A stretch of DNA of 64,000 nt from Arthrobacter sp. CDRTa11 (GTDB taxonomy: Bacteria; Actinomycetota; Actinomycetes; Actinomycetales; Micrococcaceae). The translations under genes were made by a program, and so were the position numbers. The notes under the pieces were generated by a model. The model had not been told where the DNA came from. It did not search any database and saw nothing but the letters and a program-made list of their open reading frames with translations. The DNA is taken from NCBI RefSeq assembly GCF_026427775.1, contig NZ_CP044532.1:62001-126000 (forward strand), in the 5' to 3' direction. Of the stretch, positions 1 through 9,694 are shown piece by piece. How positions within the stretch are numbered: the stretch's first letter is position 1; each line of letters begins with the position of its first letter.

Positions 1-141
1 AACAGCCACCTCTTCGCGGCGGAGCCCGGGAACGCGCCGTCTGGTGCCTGCCGGCAGCCCCACATCCTCGGGGCGGATTTTGGCGCGCCTGCTGGCCAGG
101 AAGTCCCGAATGTCGGCACGGTTGTGGGGCTGGTTATCCAT
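1..141 (-). CDS. XRE-family transcriptional regulator, N-terminal part (cut by window edge)
   Basis: Reading leftward from an ATG at 141-139, 47 codons run off the window edge without a stop. The peptide starts MDNQPHNRADIRDFLASRR and continues with GLPAGTRRRVPGLRREEVA. That pattern (DFLxxRRxxxxPEDVGLP, then RRVPGLRREEVAxL) is typical of the helix-turn-helix regulators whose C-terminal half is an MmyB-like ligand-binding domain, which are common in actinobacteria and often sit next to a dehydrogenase they control. The gene diverges from the alcohol dehydrogenase at 266, so that gene is its likely target. Only the start of the HTH is visible; the ligand-binding half lies outside the window. 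Confidence 0.8.
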   Translation of the reverse strand, partial: MDNQPHNRADIRDFLASRRAKIRPEDVGLPAGTRRRVPGLRREEVAV

Positions 142-173
142 AAATCCACGATAGCCCCGGTTCACGCGGATAA

Positions 174-195
174 AGGGGGGAGAGCTTGTCCCCCT
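174..195. promoter_or_regulatory. G/C inverted repeat between divergent genes
   Basis: AGGGGG at 174-179 is repeated inverted as CCCCCT at 190-195, followed by an AT-rich TATAAA. It lies between the divergent XRE regulator and alcohol dehydrogenase and could be an operator for the regulator. Only the symmetry is seen; function is inferred. Confidence 0.3.
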
Positions 196-265
196 ATAAA
201 CGCAGCCTTCTTCGGGCGCCGGAAACCGGGTGAGATGGAATGAGGCCAACCACAACAGGAGAATC

Positions 266-1309
266 ATGCTTTCCGTTAATGCTTACGCAGCCCCGTCCGC
301 CACCGGTGACCTGGTCCCCACCACCATCGAACGCCGCGACGTTGGGCCCCATGACGTACTGATCGAAATCAAGTACGCGGGCATCTGCCACTCTGACATC
401 CACACGGTGCGCGGAGACTGGGGACCCCAGCAGTACCCGTTGGCCCCCGGGCATGAGATCGCAGGGATCGTCACCGAGGTGGGCGCTGAGGTAACAAAGC
501 ACGCCATAGGAGACCGCGTGGGGGTCGGCTGCATGGTCAACTCGTGCCGTGAGTGCGCCAACTGCCTGAAGGGCGAGGAGCAGTACTGCCTCAACGGCAT
601 GATCGGCACCTACGGAGCCGAAGACCGCGACGGAACCGTCACCCAGGGCGGCTACTCCACCCATGTGGTGGTCACCGAAGACTTCGTGGTGCGTATCCCG
701 GAGGGGCTGGACCTCGCCGCTGCGGCGCCGCTGCTCTGCGCAGGGATCACCACCTTCTCCCCGCTCCGCCGCTGGGGTGCCGGACCCGGCAAGAAGGTTG
801 CCGTCGTCGGACTCGGCGGACTGGGGCACATGGCCGTCAAGCTCGCGTCCGCCATGGGCGCCGAGGTGACCGTCCTCTCCCAGTCCCTGAAAAAGCAGGA
901 GGACGGGCTGCGCCTGGGCGCCGACAGCTACTACGCCACCAACGATCCCGCCACGTTTGAACTGCTCGCCGGGACGTTTGAGCTGATCATCAACACGGTC
1001 AGCGCTTCGATCGACATCAGCGCCTACCTCCAGCTGCTGACCCTCGACGGCGCCCTGGTGAACGTGGGCGCCCCCGCCGAGCCGCTCCCGGTCAACGCCT
1101 TCGCCCTCATCATGGGCCGGCGCTCGTTTGCCGGTTCCATGATTGGCGGCATCCGTGAAACCCAGGAGATGCTGGACTTCTGTGCCGAACACGGACTCGG
1201 AGCGGAAATTGAAGTCATCCCTGCCAGCAAGATCAATGACGCCTACGAACGCGTCCTGGCCTCCGACGTGCGCTACCGCTTTGTCATCGACACCTCCACC
1301 CTGAGCTAG
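266..1309 (+). CDS. zinc-dependent alcohol dehydrogenase (cinnamyl-ADH type)
   Basis: 347 aa, usual length for the family. NAD(P)-dependent reversible oxidation of alcohols to aldehydes in the cytoplasm. Catalytic-zinc ligands are visible as C41 (GICHSDIH) and H63-E64 (GHEIAGIV). The structural-zinc quartet is C94, C97, C100 and C108. The Rossmann glycine motif GLGGLG is at 182-187. The CAD-like GICHSDIH together with the late-loop cysteines fits the YqhD-unrelated AdhC/CAD group (broad aldehyde reductases). I chose the ATG at 266 because AGGAG lies 5 bases upstream and the protein then begins as family members do; an upstream GTG/ATG at 230 has no such site. The physiological substrate cannot be told from sequence. 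Likely controlled by the divergent XRE regulator. Confidence 0.9.
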   Translation: MLSVNAYAAPSATGDLVPTTIERRDVGPHDVLIEIKYAGICHSDIHTVRGDWGPQQYPLAPGHEIAGIVTEVGAEVTKHAIGDRVGVGCMVNSCRECANCLKGEEQYCLNGMIGTYGAEDRDGTVTQGGYSTHVVVTEDFVVRIPEGLDLAAAAPLLCAGITTFSPLRRWGAGPGKKVAVVGLGGLGHMAVKLASAMGAEVTVLSQSLKKQEDGLRLGADSYYATNDPATFELLAGTFELIINTVSASIDISAYLQLLTLDGALVNVGAPAEPLPVNAFALIMGRRSFAGSMIGGIRETQEMLDFCAEHGLGAEIEVIPASKINDAYERVLASDVRYRFVIDTSTLS

Positions 1310-1337
1310 GCCGGGCACTACGCCCTCGACGCCGGCC
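1309..1337. terminator. hairpin between convergent genes
   Basis: GGCCGG at 1309-1314 pairs with CCGGCC at 1332-1337, exactly in the gap between two convergent genes. No clear T-tract, so a modest call. Confidence 0.35.
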
Positions 1338-1345
1338 CTTCCGGT

Positions 1346-1957
1346 TTATGCGGAGGCGGCCTCCCATTCGAACCCGTCCGGATCGGTGAAGGGGCCGGCG
1401 TGGCTGCCGATCGCCAGCCGGTGCGATCCGGTGCCGTCGGGAGAGACGCCCGCGTCCTTGGCGAGGGCGCGGCGTCCGTAGAGCCCCAGCTGGACCGGGC
1501 TGGACGGCATGGCGAACTCGACATACTTGCCGAAGCTCTTCCCGACGGCGAGCCCGCGGTCAACATAGAACCGCTTGCTGGCACCAACGTCCGCGGCCGC
1601 CATAAGGAGCACGATTTTCTCGACCTGCCGCGTTGCCGGTCCGGTTTCCTTCCTCGCGGACGTCGCCACCTTCCAGATGGCGCCGTCGGGAGCCTGAACC
1701 ACGCCGCCGTAACCCCAGATCGACTTCTGGACGGGCTTTAGTGGGGTGGCGCCGGCCTCCACCGCGGTGCCGATCAGGCTGCTGACGGTGGACGGCTGCG
1801 ACACGATCAGCGACACCGTGAACCCGCGGAAGCCCGTCGTCGCGGCATCCGAGGGCCGCGTCCGCACACGGCTGCCCAGTCCAAAGGCGGCGTCGTAGAA
1901 AGCGGCGGCCGCTGCGGGGTCGGGCACTTCGAGGGTGATGAATTCAATGGAGGTCAT
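1346..1957 (-). CDS. VOC-family (glyoxalase/bleomycin-resistance-like) protein
   Basis: 203 aa containing two beta-alpha-beta-beta-beta modules. The first starts IEFITLEVPDPAAAAAFYDA and ends in GAIWKVA. The second starts KIVLLMAAADVGASKRFYV and ends FTDPDGFEWEAA. The closing 'DPDGFEWE' is the usual VOC metal-side strand. Members bind a divalent metal and small electrophiles or drugs; actinobacterial paralogues are numerous and mostly uncharacterised. It is convergent with the alcohol dehydrogenase and stands alone. No substrate can be assigned. Confidence 0.8.
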   Translation of the reverse strand: MTSIEFITLEVPDPAAAAAFYDAAFGLGSRVRTRPSDAATTGFRGFTVSLIVSQPSTVSSLIGTAVEAGATPLKPVQKSIWGYGGVVQAPDGAIWKVATSARKETGPATRQVEKIVLLMAAADVGASKRFYVDRGLAVGKSFGKYVEFAMPSSPVQLGLYGRRALAKDAGVSPDGTGSHRLAIGSHAGPFTDPDGFEWEAASA

Positions 1958-2209
1958 GGCAGGTCCTTCGCGAGTGGGCGGATGGTTATGCTCCTGACTC
2001 TAGAGAGATGCGTGGGGCGGCGCTTCTCTGATCCTGATCGATCTCTCAGGCGGGCCTTGGCCGGGCCTTCGGCGGCGCCAACGATGGTGGTCGGGGACTG
2101 GCCCACCTGCAGATAGAATGCCTTTGACCACCCAGTTTTAGGCTCACGGTTTCCCAGGACGCCACAGTTGCCGCTTCGCAGGGTCGGCTTCATTTCTATT
2201 GGGGGAATC

Positions 2210-3685
2210 TTGATCACCGTTCTGCACCGCGCCCTGCGCCAATTCCTGTCTGCGGCCTTAGCTGTTGGCGTCGTGCTGGCACTCGTCATCGCTGCCATAC
2301 TGATTCCCTCCACAGCGGCCCACGCTGCTTCCGAAGGCGAGGACCGGGTCCAGGCCTACTACCTCACCGAAAGCGAATGGGCGCGGGTCAGGTTGGCTGC
2401 GCAACGGGCATTGGATAGCAATTCACCAGTAGTGATTCGGGAGTTCCTCCGTTACGGGCAGTATCTCGCGGCTGCCATGGACCAGGAGGAACAGGCCATC
2501 CTCCTGCTGACGGGGAACGCAGAGTCTGCCAGCCTCGAAGCGCAGTCGCAAAGGCTGGCTGCCGAAAGCTTCCTGGTCCAGGCGAACGATCCCCAGCTCG
2601 CCATCGCTGCCGCTGCGTCTGCCAAGACGGCGGCGGAAGCTGCGCGGGCGGCAGCGGGGAAGGCAGCCGAAGCCGTGAAAGCCGCCCAAGTCACAGAGCA
2701 GGTTTCCCGGGCGGAGGAGCGGGCGCGGTTCCTGACTGATTGGGCCTTCCGAACGGCTGAGGCAAAGGCTGCCAACCTTGTAGAAGATGCCCGGCTGGCC
2801 GCAGAAGCCGAAAGCAGGATTAACAACCCGGAACCCTATCCAACGGATGAGCAGATCACGGCTGACAGGCAACGGACGTATCAGTACCTGGCTACGGGCA
2901 CCCCCCACGTCCGGTCGTCTGCGGAGAAGATCCTGCAGGCGAATGATCCCCTTCTGGTGCGCTTATTCCTGGTGGAGGGTGTCTTCGCGGCCGAGGAATT
3001 GGACAATAGGATTTATGCCTACGGGCTGCTTGAAGCGGGCGGTTTGGAAACAAGGGCCGGAGCAGATGTCGCCATAGACGGGACGCGGGAAATGCTCCGC
3101 ACTTTTTTCCAGACCGAGGAGTTCCGGTTGGCCGTGCGGGACCAGGATAAAGGAGCCCACGTGATTGGAATTCAGGCACGAATTTCGGTCGCCAAAAACC
3201 TTGCAAGCCAGGCTGCGCTGGATGCCGCAGCCGCGGAAGCAGCGGCTGCTTCGGCAGCCACACTGGCGGCGGCTGCCGAAGCAACCAGGCCACCTTCCAG
3301 CCAGACCGGAACGGCCAATAGCCAGGCGCCGGTTCAGGGCGCGCTTGGCGTCACGGGTGGCACCGCCCTGAACGCAGGACTCTTCGGTGCAGCCTCCTCC
3401 CCGGAGCTGCCTGCACCGGCTGATGCCGGGGTGCCCGCGGAGTTGGCCGAAACCCCAACGCCTGCTGTTGCTGCTGCCCCTCCGGCGGGCAAAGCATCCT
3501 CCGGAACGGGCGATGCCGATAAGAAGGCGGCCGATATGAAGGCGGCTGCACCGCAAGCCAGCGGCACGCAGGCAAGCCAGAATACCGGGCTTCCTCTGTG
3601 GGCCATCCTGCTCGGCCTGGGAGTGTTAGTACTGGCGGTTGCTTGCAGCATCCTTGTCCTGCGCCGCCGCAGGATCCCGGCTTAA
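2210..3685 (+). CDS. secreted, membrane-anchored ALF-repeat protein
   Basis: 491 aa from a TTG at 2210, chosen because GGGGGA lies just upstream and a signal peptide then follows directly (hydrophobic core about residues 10-32, AHA before the mature part). An earlier in-frame TTG at 2168 is possible but has no Shine-Dalgarno site. The mature part has alpha-helical ALF-type repeats, e.g. SPVVIREFLRYGQYLAAAMD and DPLLVRLFLVEGVFAAEELD, separated by long Ala-rich helices (about residues 125-205 and 340-370). A low-complexity Ala/Pro/Gly linker follows, then a C-terminal membrane helix (LLGLGVLVLAVACSILVL) and a positive RRRR stop-transfer. This looks like a cell-surface stalk protein. ALF repeats are common in actinobacterial exported proteins and their function is unknown. 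Confidence 0.8.
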   Translation: MITVLHRALRQFLSAALAVGVVLALVIAAILIPSTAAHAASEGEDRVQAYYLTESEWARVRLAAQRALDSNSPVVIREFLRYGQYLAAAMDQEEQAILLLTGNAESASLEAQSQRLAAESFLVQANDPQLAIAAAASAKTAAEAARAAAGKAAEAVKAAQVTEQVSRAEERARFLTDWAFRTAEAKAANLVEDARLAAEAESRINNPEPYPTDEQITADRQRTYQYLATGTPHVRSSAEKILQANDPLLVRLFLVEGVFAAEELDNRIYAYGLLEAGGLETRAGADVAIDGTREMLRTFFQTEEFRLAVRDQDKGAHVIGIQARISVAKNLASQAALDAAAAEAAAASAATLAAAAEATRPPSSQTGTANSQAPVQGALGVTGGTALNAGLFGAASSPELPAPADAGVPAELAETPTPAVAAAPPAGKASSGTGDADKKAADMKAAAPQASGTQASQNTGLPLWAILLGLGVLVLAVACSILVLRRRRIPA

Positions 3686-3770
3686 CAGCACTGCTTAGCA
3701 GCACCGGCCCTCGCAAAAACCGACTAGCAACACCGGCACCCCGTAGCCGGAAGATGACCGCCGCCAGGCC

Positions 3771-4415
3771 CTAGTGTCCGTTTGCCGGGATCCCGGCAGC
3801 CTTTTCCGCGGCGGCAAGGGCCTGGACAAGCCGGGTGACGGCGGGCGGGTACCCTTCGTGGCGTACCGCCCGCAACTGCTCGGCATCACGCATAGCCCTG
3901 ATCAGTGCCGAGGTTTCGGGCATCCGGACATCGGTGATGGCGGGGTAGTCGATGCAGAGGGCCGGATCGAGTTCGTATCTGCGCCAGCGGGCCAGCAGTT
4001 CCTCATGCTGTGCCTGCGCTGCCTGGTGAACGGGCTGATCCAGCCGCCGCTGCCTCCTGAGCTGCTGCCATGCCATAACCCGGGGGCTGTACCGGTATGA
4101 GGCGATACCCGCGGCCCCGCCAACAACAGTGAGCAGCAAGCCGGACAACGGTGATTCCAGCGCCGGGATCAGAATGGCCGGGACTGCCACAACGGAACCC
4201 ATAAAGAGGTCCCAAAACAACGGGTCTGAGGTTCCGTCGGCCTGCTGCATGGCGTGGCGGCGGACGGCGAACACCGTGCCGGCCACCGCGGACACCAGCA
4301 GGGAACCCCACAAAAGCGTCGGCCCCACCGTGAGAAGCAGGAACTCCATTGCGGCTGGCACCACGGCACCTCCATGCATCAGGCCCGGCCCAGTAATCCA
4401 GGCTGTTGCTTCCAT
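3771..4415 (-). CDS. small membrane protein, function unknown
   Basis: 214 aa from the ATG at 4415-4413, preceded by AGGGG at good spacing; a TTG start 9 codons earlier is less likely. The N-terminal half has about four hydrophobic segments, including EFLLLTVGPTLLWGSLLVSA and AVPAILIPALESPLSGLLL. The C-terminal ~100 residues are polar, Arg/Gln-rich and helical, e.g. QQLRRQRRLDQPVHQAAQAQ. I recognise no family. It stands alone between the ALF-repeat protein and the pxp operon. Composition matches its neighbours, so it is probably a native chromosomal gene. Confidence 0.65.
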   Translation of the reverse strand: MEATAWITGPGLMHGGAVVPAAMEFLLLTVGPTLLWGSLLVSAVAGTVFAVRRHAMQQADGTSDPLFWDLFMGSVVAVPAILIPALESPLSGLLLTVVGGAAGIASYRYSPRVMAWQQLRRQRRLDQPVHQAAQAQHEELLARWRRYELDPALCIDYPAITDVRMPETSALIRAMRDAEQLRAVRHEGYPPAVTRLVQALAAAEKAAGIPANGH

Positions 4416-4580
4416 TTCAACCCCTGGGACGACGGCGGTCAATGGCCCTGGTGCCGCGCTTCTGCGGACCGCCCCAGTAAGGGATTTTCCTGCTGTTCCC
4501 CGCCCTGCTGACCTGGCCTTGTTTGCATATCAGAACCCTGACGGGCCGCATCTGCGAACAAGCACAGGATTTACCCGGCT

Positions 4581-4597
4581 AGATTGTTGAACAATCT
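4581..4597. promoter_or_regulatory. 17-bp perfect palindrome, operator of the pxp operon
   Basis: AGATTGTTGAACAATCT is a perfect inverted repeat about a central G. Its core TTGTTGAACAA matches the TNGTNNNACNA pattern bound by FadR-subfamily GntR regulators. Two near-identical sites sit in front of the NRAMP/DUF1445 operon (11813-11829 and 11837-11853). The GntR/FCD gene at 8901 is the obvious candidate regulator. It lies 51 bp before the pxpA start, where it would block transcription. Confidence 0.75.
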
Positions 4598-4647
4598 GAG
4601 AAAATCAGGCATGATGGGTGGAGTAGCCAACCTGAGACGAGGGTCAC

Positions 4648-5406
4648 ATGCCATTCATCGATCTGAACAGCGACGTCGGAGAGTCCTTCGGCAGCTGGAC
4701 CATGGGCGACGACGCCGCCGTCTTCCGCCACGTTTCCAGCGCCAACGTGGCCTGCGGCTTTCATGCCGGTGACCCCAGCACCATCGCCAAGACCTGCCGC
4801 GACGCCGTAGCCGCAGGCGTGACCATCGGCGCCCACGTCGGATACCGGGACCTTGCCGGATTCGGCCGCCGGTTCCTGGACTGCTCAGCCACTGAACTGA
4901 CAGATGATGTGCTGTACCAGCTGGGGGCATTGCAGGCCCTGGCGAACGCAGCAGGCTCGGAGATCAAATACGTCAAACCACACGGCGCCCTTTACAACAC
5001 CATCGTCCATCACGAGGTGCACGCGCAGGCGGTGGTGGATGCCGTCCATACGTTCAGCCCCGGACTGCCGCTGCTGCTCCTGCCCGGCTCGGTGGCGCTG
5101 CGCAAGGCCGAGTCCCGCGGGCTCCGGGCTGTGGCGGAAGCCTTCGCCGACCGCGCCTACAATCCTGACGGCACCCTGGTGTCCCGCCGGGAAGAGGGCG
5201 CAGTGCTGCACGACAACGACGTGGTCACCAGGAACATGGTGCGCCTGGCCACGGAGGGCAAAATTGTGGCGCGGGACGGTTCAGTCCTGGCGGTGCACGC
5301 TGACAGCATCTGCGTACACGGGGACACCCCCGGCGCCGTGGCCATGGCCGGAGCTGTCCGGGCCGGGCTTGAGGCGGCCGGCGTCACCGTGCGGAGCTTC
5401 CTATGA
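4648..5406 (+). CDS. pxpA: 5-oxoprolinase subunit A (LamB/YcsF family)
   Basis: 252 aa, full family length. LamB/YcsF hallmarks are present in order: [11 protein letters not shown] near the N-terminus, [11 protein letters not shown] (about 33-43), [15 protein letters not shown] (about 61-75) and VKPHGALYN (about 109-117). With PxpB and PxpC this subunit makes the prokaryotic ATP-dependent 5-oxoprolinase, which hydrolyses 5-oxo-L-proline (pyroglutamate) to glutamate. First gene of a + strand operon; its stop overlaps the next start by four bases. A 17-bp palindrome at 4581-4597 probably controls it. Confidence 0.92.
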   Translation: MPFIDLNSDVGESFGSWTMGDDAAVFRHVSSANVACGFHAGDPSTIAKTCRDAVAAGVTIGAHVGYRDLAGFGRRFLDCSATELTDDVLYQLGALQALANAAGSEIKYVKPHGALYNTIVHHEVHAQAVVDAVHTFSPGLPLLLLPGSVALRKAESRGLRAVAEAFADRAYNPDGTLVSRREEGAVLHDNDVVTRNMVRLATEGKIVARDGSVLAVHADSICVHGDTPGAVAMAGAVRAGLEAAGVTVRSFL

Positions 5407-7067
5407 GCATCACCGGCGTCCGCTGGGCCGGGCCGCGCGCATTGCTGGTGGAGCTGACGGACCTTGTGTCAGTGCTCGCCTTCCATCGCCGCGTTCAAGC
5501 GGAGCCCTTCCCCGGCCAGCTCGACGCCGTCGCTGCCGCCGCAACCGTGCTGCTGAAATTCGCCTCGCACCGCCAGGCGCTGGCGGCGCGCGCCGCCGTC
5601 GAACATTTCCAGCTTGACGCCGTCGAGCAGGACGGCGGCAGGGAGGTCACCATAGAGGTGGTGTACGACGGCGAGGACCTCGCCGAGGTGGGCAGGCTCA
5701 CCGGCCTCGGGGCCGACGGCGTCATCGCGGCACACACAGGACAGGTGTGGACGGCTGCCTTCGGCGGCTTCGCCCCCGGTTTCGCCTATCTGGTGGGAGA
5801 GAGCGATACCCTCAGCGTCCCACGAAGGACCTCGCCGCGCACGGCAGTGCCTGCCGGATCCGTAGCCCTGGGCGGTAAGTTCTCTGCCGTCTATCCGCGG
5901 CAGTCCCCGGGCGGCTGGCAGCTCATCGGCCGGACGTCTGCAGTGATGTGGGATCTGGACAGCGAGCAGCCCGCCCTCATCCGGCCCGGCGACAAAGTGC
6001 GTTATGTGGCCGTGGACAGAACCGCGGCAGACAGCGCCGCTGTGCGTGCAGCAAGCCGTGCCCACGCGGTTCCTGCAGAGAACGCTGCAGGTGAGCGGGA
6101 CGAAAGGGTTTCCGGACTGGAAGTTGAGTCACCCGGATTGCAGTCGCTCCTGCAGGACCTGGGCAGGCCAGGGCTGGGGGACCTGGGTGTTTCCGCGGCC
6201 GGCGCGGCGGACCAGCAGTCAGCCCGCCAGGCGAACAGGCTGGTGGGGAACGAACCCGGCGCCGCCGTGGTGGAGAATCTCCTCGGCGGGCTTTCCGTCA
6301 GGGCCAGGGGGGACCAGGTTCTCGCAACGGCAGGCGCCTGCGTTCCGCTGGAGATCCGCTCCGGGACGGGAGAGGTGCTGCGCCGCCCCGCCGGCTGTGC
6401 TCCCTTTGCCCTGCTCGACGGCGAAAGCCTCACCCTGGGTGCCCCATCCCTAGGGCTGCGCAGCTACCTGGCGGCCCGCGGCGGTTTCGACGTCCCGCCG
6501 GTGCTTGGCAGCAGGTCCAGCGACACCATGTCCGGTCTGGGTCCCGCTCCGCTGGTCGCGGGAACGCTGCTTCCGGTAGCACCTGTCGACGGCGTCCGGC
6601 CGGTGGGTGAGCCCGAAACCTCCACCTTGCGGCTGGGACCAGGAACGGCAGAGCTCCGCGTGACGCCGGGCCCGCGGGATGACTGGTTCACCGCGGCGGC
6701 CGTCCAGGCCCTCGCCGGCCAGGGCTGGCAGGTCACGGACCAGTCGAACCGGATCGGCGTGCGGCTTGTACCCGAAGCGGAGGACGGCCGGTCCCTTGAA
6801 CGCAGCCGCGGGGGCGAACTCGCCAGCGAAGGCGCCGTGGAGGGTGCGCTGCAGGTTCCGCCCAGTGGGCATCCTGTCCTTTTCCTGGCCGACCATCCGG
6901 TGACAGGCGGCTATCCGGTGATCGCCGTCGTCGTGCCCGAAGATCTTCCGACGGCGGCGCAACTGCCGCCAGGCTGCCGGGTCCGGTTCACCATGGTGGA
7001 CCCGGCCACCCTCGAACCCCTTGAACCAGCCGCCAGCGGCATCATTTCAGAAGGAATCCCGTCATGA
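5403..7067 (+). CDS. pxpBC: fused 5-oxoprolinase subunits B and C (KipI-KipA fusion)
   Basis: 554 aa, where most bacteria have two genes. Residues about 1-205 are the KipI/AHS1 domain, with [10 protein letters not shown] (near 119) and [17 protein letters not shown] / [11 protein letters not shown] (about 150-180). Residues about 235-545 are the KipA/AHS2 domain, starting [21 protein letters not shown] and containing [17 protein letters not shown]. The start overlaps the pxpA stop (ATGA), so translation is coupled. AHS1+AHS2 also form the carboxyltransferase part of urea carboxylase, which is notable because the next gene is a biotin carboxylase-BCCP protein. Confidence 0.9.
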   Translation: MSITGVRWAGPRALLVELTDLVSVLAFHRRVQAEPFPGQLDAVAAAATVLLKFASHRQALAARAAVEHFQLDAVEQDGGREVTIEVVYDGEDLAEVGRLTGLGADGVIAAHTGQVWTAAFGGFAPGFAYLVGESDTLSVPRRTSPRTAVPAGSVALGGKFSAVYPRQSPGGWQLIGRTSAVMWDLDSEQPALIRPGDKVRYVAVDRTAADSAAVRAASRAHAVPAENAAGERDERVSGLEVESPGLQSLLQDLGRPGLGDLGVSAAGAADQQSARQANRLVGNEPGAAVVENLLGGLSVRARGDQVLATAGACVPLEIRSGTGEVLRRPAGCAPFALLDGESLTLGAPSLGLRSYLAARGGFDVPPVLGSRSSDTMSGLGPAPLVAGTLLPVAPVDGVRPVGEPETSTLRLGPGTAELRVTPGPRDDWFTAAAVQALAGQGWQVTDQSNRIGVRLVPEAEDGRSLERSRGGELASEGAVEGALQVPPSGHPVLFLADHPVTGGYPVIAVVVPEDLPTAAQLPPGCRVRFTMVDPATLEPLEPAASGIISEGIPS

Positions 7068-8827
7068 AAAAGGTCCTGATCGCCAACCGCGGCGAGATTG
7101 CCGTCCGCATCGCCCGCGCCTGCTCCGATGCCGGCCTGCAGTCCGTTGCCGTGTACTCGGATCCCGACGCCGACGCCCTGCACGTGAGGCTGGCGGACGA
7201 GGCCTTCGCGCTGGGCGGGTCATCAGGCGCCGAGACCTACCTGGACATAGGCAAGATCATCGGAGTGGCCCGCCGGGCAGGGGCAGACGCGGTGCACCCC
7301 GGATACGGGTTCCTGTCAGAAAACGCGGACTTCGCCCAGGCGGTGATGGACGCAGGGCTGACGTGGATTGGCCCCACGCCCCAGTCCATCCGGGAACTGG
7401 GCAACAAGGTGACTGCCCGTGACATCGCCGTGCGGGCCGGTGCCCCCTTGGTGCCGGGCAGCGACGGTCCGGTGGCCAACGCCGACGAGGTCCTGGCCTT
7501 CGCCCAGGAATTCGGCCTGCCGGTGGCCATCAAGGCTGCTTTCGGCGGCGGCGGGCGCGGGCTGAAGGTTGCCCGGCGCCTTGAGGATATTGAGGACGCC
7601 TTCGAATCGGCGGTCCGCGAATCCACCGTGGCATTCGGCCGCGGGGAATGCTTTGTGGAGCGCTTCCTGGACCAGCCCCGCCATGTGGAAGCCCAGGTCC
7701 TGGCGGATACGCACGGCAACGTGGTGGTGCTGGGCACGCGCGACTGCTCGCTGCAGCGCCGCAACCAGAAGCTTGTGGAGGAGGCACCTGCCCCGTTCCT
7801 TACCCCCGAACAGCGCGCCCAGATCCACGCTTCCGCCAAGGCGATCTGCCGGGAAGCCAACTATCACGGTGCCGGAACCGTGGAGTATCTGGTGGGCAAG
7901 GACGGCATCATCTCCTTCCTGGAAGTGAACACCCGGCTGCAGGTGGAGCACCCCGTTACTGAGGAAACCTCCGGCGTGGACCTGGTCCGTGAACAGTTCC
8001 GGATCGCCGCCGGCGGTGTCCTGCCCTTCACCGAGGATCCTGAACCGCGCGGGCACGCCATCGAATTCAGGCTCAACGCTGAGGACCCTGCCCGCGGTTT
8101 CCTGCCCGGTCCCGGCACCGTGGAGGCCTTCGAGCCGCCCACCGGCCCCGGCATTCGCGTGGACAGCGGCGTCCGTTCAGGATCGGTGGTGCCTGGCCAT
8201 TACGATTCGCTGCTGGCCAAGCTCATTGTGCACGGCGAGGACCGTCCCCAGGCCCTGCGCCGGGCCCGGGCCGCCCTAGATGAGATGCAGATCAAGGGCC
8301 TGCCCACGGTGCTGCCGTTCCACCGGGCCGTGGTACGCCACCCCGATTTCCTGGCCGAAGACCACCTTGGAGTCCACACCACGTGGATCGAGAACGAGTT
8401 TGCCGAACCGCTCGCCGCGTCGCCCGAGATTGCCCGCGCCGCACCCGACGCCGCCCGGAACACCATCACGGTGGAGCTGGACGGAAAGGCGGTGCAGCTT
8501 GGGCTGCCGGCCGGGCTCTACGAGGCTTTGCTCAGCGGCGGCGGCGGTTCGGGGGCGCTTTCCGGTTCCGGCTCCGCCGGGGCTGGCCTTGCCGGAGGTT
8601 CCATTGCGGCCGAGGACACCAGCCTCACGTCGCCGATGGCTGGCTCGCTGGTGAAATGGCTGGTGGAGACCGGTGATGTTGTGGTGGCCGGGCAGCCTGT
8701 GGCGGTGCTCGAGGCCATGAAGATGGAAACCACCGTGGCCGCCCACCGGTCCGGCACTGTGGCGAGGGGCCCGCAAGAGCCGGGCACCGCCGTCGGGCGT
8801 GGGGACGTCCTGGCCAAAATCGCCTGA
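7064..8827 (+). CDS. biotin carboxylase / biotin carboxyl carrier protein
   Basis: 587 aa. It starts with the biotin carboxylase fold ([19 protein letters not shown], then [15 protein letters not shown]). The ATP-grasp glycine loop [12 protein letters not shown] and catalytic segment [15 protein letters not shown] follow. A Gly/Ser-rich linker near residue 490-510 leads to a C-terminal biotinyl domain with the biotin-attachment lysine in EAMKMET. The start overlaps the pxpBC stop (ATGA). No acyl-CoA carboxyltransferase gene is nearby. By analogy with urea carboxylase (BC, AHS1/AHS2 carboxyltransferase, BCCP), it may work with the PxpBC protein. Annotation as an acetyl/propionyl-CoA carboxylase alpha chain would be the default, and context argues against taking that literally. 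Confidence 0.85.
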   Translation: MKKVLIANRGEIAVRIARACSDAGLQSVAVYSDPDADALHVRLADEAFALGGSSGAETYLDIGKIIGVARRAGADAVHPGYGFLSENADFAQAVMDAGLTWIGPTPQSIRELGNKVTARDIAVRAGAPLVPGSDGPVANADEVLAFAQEFGLPVAIKAAFGGGGRGLKVARRLEDIEDAFESAVRESTVAFGRGECFVERFLDQPRHVEAQVLADTHGNVVVLGTRDCSLQRRNQKLVEEAPAPFLTPEQRAQIHASAKAICREANYHGAGTVEYLVGKDGIISFLEVNTRLQVEHPVTEETSGVDLVREQFRIAAGGVLPFTEDPEPRGHAIEFRLNAEDPARGFLPGPGTVEAFEPPTGPGIRVDSGVRSGSVVPGHYDSLLAKLIVHGEDRPQALRRARAALDEMQIKGLPTVLPFHRAVVRHPDFLAEDHLGVHTTWIENEFAEPLAASPEIARAAPDAARNTITVELDGKAVQLGLPAGLYEALLSGGGGSGALSGSGSAGAGLAGGSIAAEDTSLTSPMAGSLVKWLVETGDVVVAGQPVAVLEAMKMETTVAAHRSGTVARGPQEPGTAVGRGDVLAKIA

Positions 8828-8900
8828 CCCGCCAGCGGCGAGGGCGGCTGTGGTGGGCGCCAGTGCACTGATCCTTCTCCCGCTTAGGTAGATTGGGATC

Positions 8901-9590
8901 ATGCCCATGAACGCTGCACTCCAAGGGATCGCCGACGGCGGCCACGCAACCCACGCCCACACAGGGGCGTGGGTTGCCGGCGTGCTGCGCGCACGGATCT
9001 CGGCCGGGCAGCTTCCGCCCGGGACCAAACTGTCCGAGCAGAAGCTCTCCGAAGCCTTGGGCGTTTCCCGGAACACGCTGCGTGAGGCCTTTACGGTATT
9101 GGCCGGCGAGTCGGTGGTGCAGCGTATCCCCAACCGCGGCGTCTACGTTGCGGCCCCGGGCGCGGAGGACGTGCGCGAGATCTACCGGGTTCGGCGCCTG
9201 ATCGAACCCGCGGCCGTGCTGTGGGGCGAGAAGACTGAAGGAACCCTGGACCGGCTTGATGCGATCATCGCGGGGGCCCGGGAGGCGCTGGCCGCCGGCT
9301 CTATTCCCGGCATGGCAGACGCCAACCAGGAACTGCACAAGACGCTGGTCTCACTCTCCGGCAGCGCCTCCTTGGATGAGCTGATGGAAAAGGTCCTGGC
9401 CGAGATGCGCCTGGTTTTCCATGCCATGGCCACCACTCCTGATTTCCACAGCCATTACGTGGAGCGCAACGCGGCCCTGGTGGACCAGATCCGCTCCGGC
9501 CAGCGCGAAGAGGCGGCCGCCGAGCTTCGCCGTTACCTTGACGCCGCCGAGCAGGAGCTGCTGGCCCACATCGGTGCCATCCCCGCCTGA
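8901..9590 (+). CDS. GntR-family regulator, FCD (FadR) subfamily
   Basis: 229 aa. The N-terminal winged HTH covers about residues 25-85 (PPGTKLSEQKLSEALGVSRN then RIPNRGVYVA). The C-terminal all-helical FCD ligand domain follows (about 90-225), with the usual Asp/His metal-binding positions in its helices (e.g. NQELHKTLVSLSGS and HYVERNAALVDQI). It lies 73 bp after the pxp operon, same strand. The palindromes at 4581, 11813 and 11837 fit the FadR-type consensus, so it is the likely regulator of both the pxp and the NRAMP/DUF1445 operons. The inducer is unknown; 5-oxoproline or D-glutamate would be sensible. Confidence 0.88.
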   Translation: MPMNAALQGIADGGHATHAHTGAWVAGVLRARISAGQLPPGTKLSEQKLSEALGVSRNTLREAFTVLAGESVVQRIPNRGVYVAAPGAEDVREIYRVRRLIEPAAVLWGEKTEGTLDRLDAIIAGAREALAAGSIPGMADANQELHKTLVSLSGSASLDELMEKVLAEMRLVFHAMATTPDFHSHYVERNAALVDQIRSGQREEAAAELRRYLDAAEQELLAHIGAIPA

Positions 9591-9606
9591 CCGCCTAAAA
9601 ACGCAG

Positions 9607-9643
9607 CAGTGCCACGGCTCCGGAAAACGGACCCGTGGCACTG
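9607..9643. terminator. bidirectional terminator
   Basis: An 11-bp perfect stem, CAGTGCCACGG (9607-9617) with CCGTGGCACTG (9633-9643), between the convergent gntR and DUF1445 genes. The AAAAA run just left of it gives a T-tract for the minus-strand transcript. Confidence 0.75.
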
Positions 9644-9694
9644 TGTACAAGTGGCAGTGTGCAGAAACGGCAGAAGTGGCCAGCGGCGCAGGAG

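Noticed and set aside
194..1318. 374-codon open frame on the minus strand
   Set aside because: Complementary to the alcohol dehydrogenase; it has no family features and follows from high-GC codon bias.
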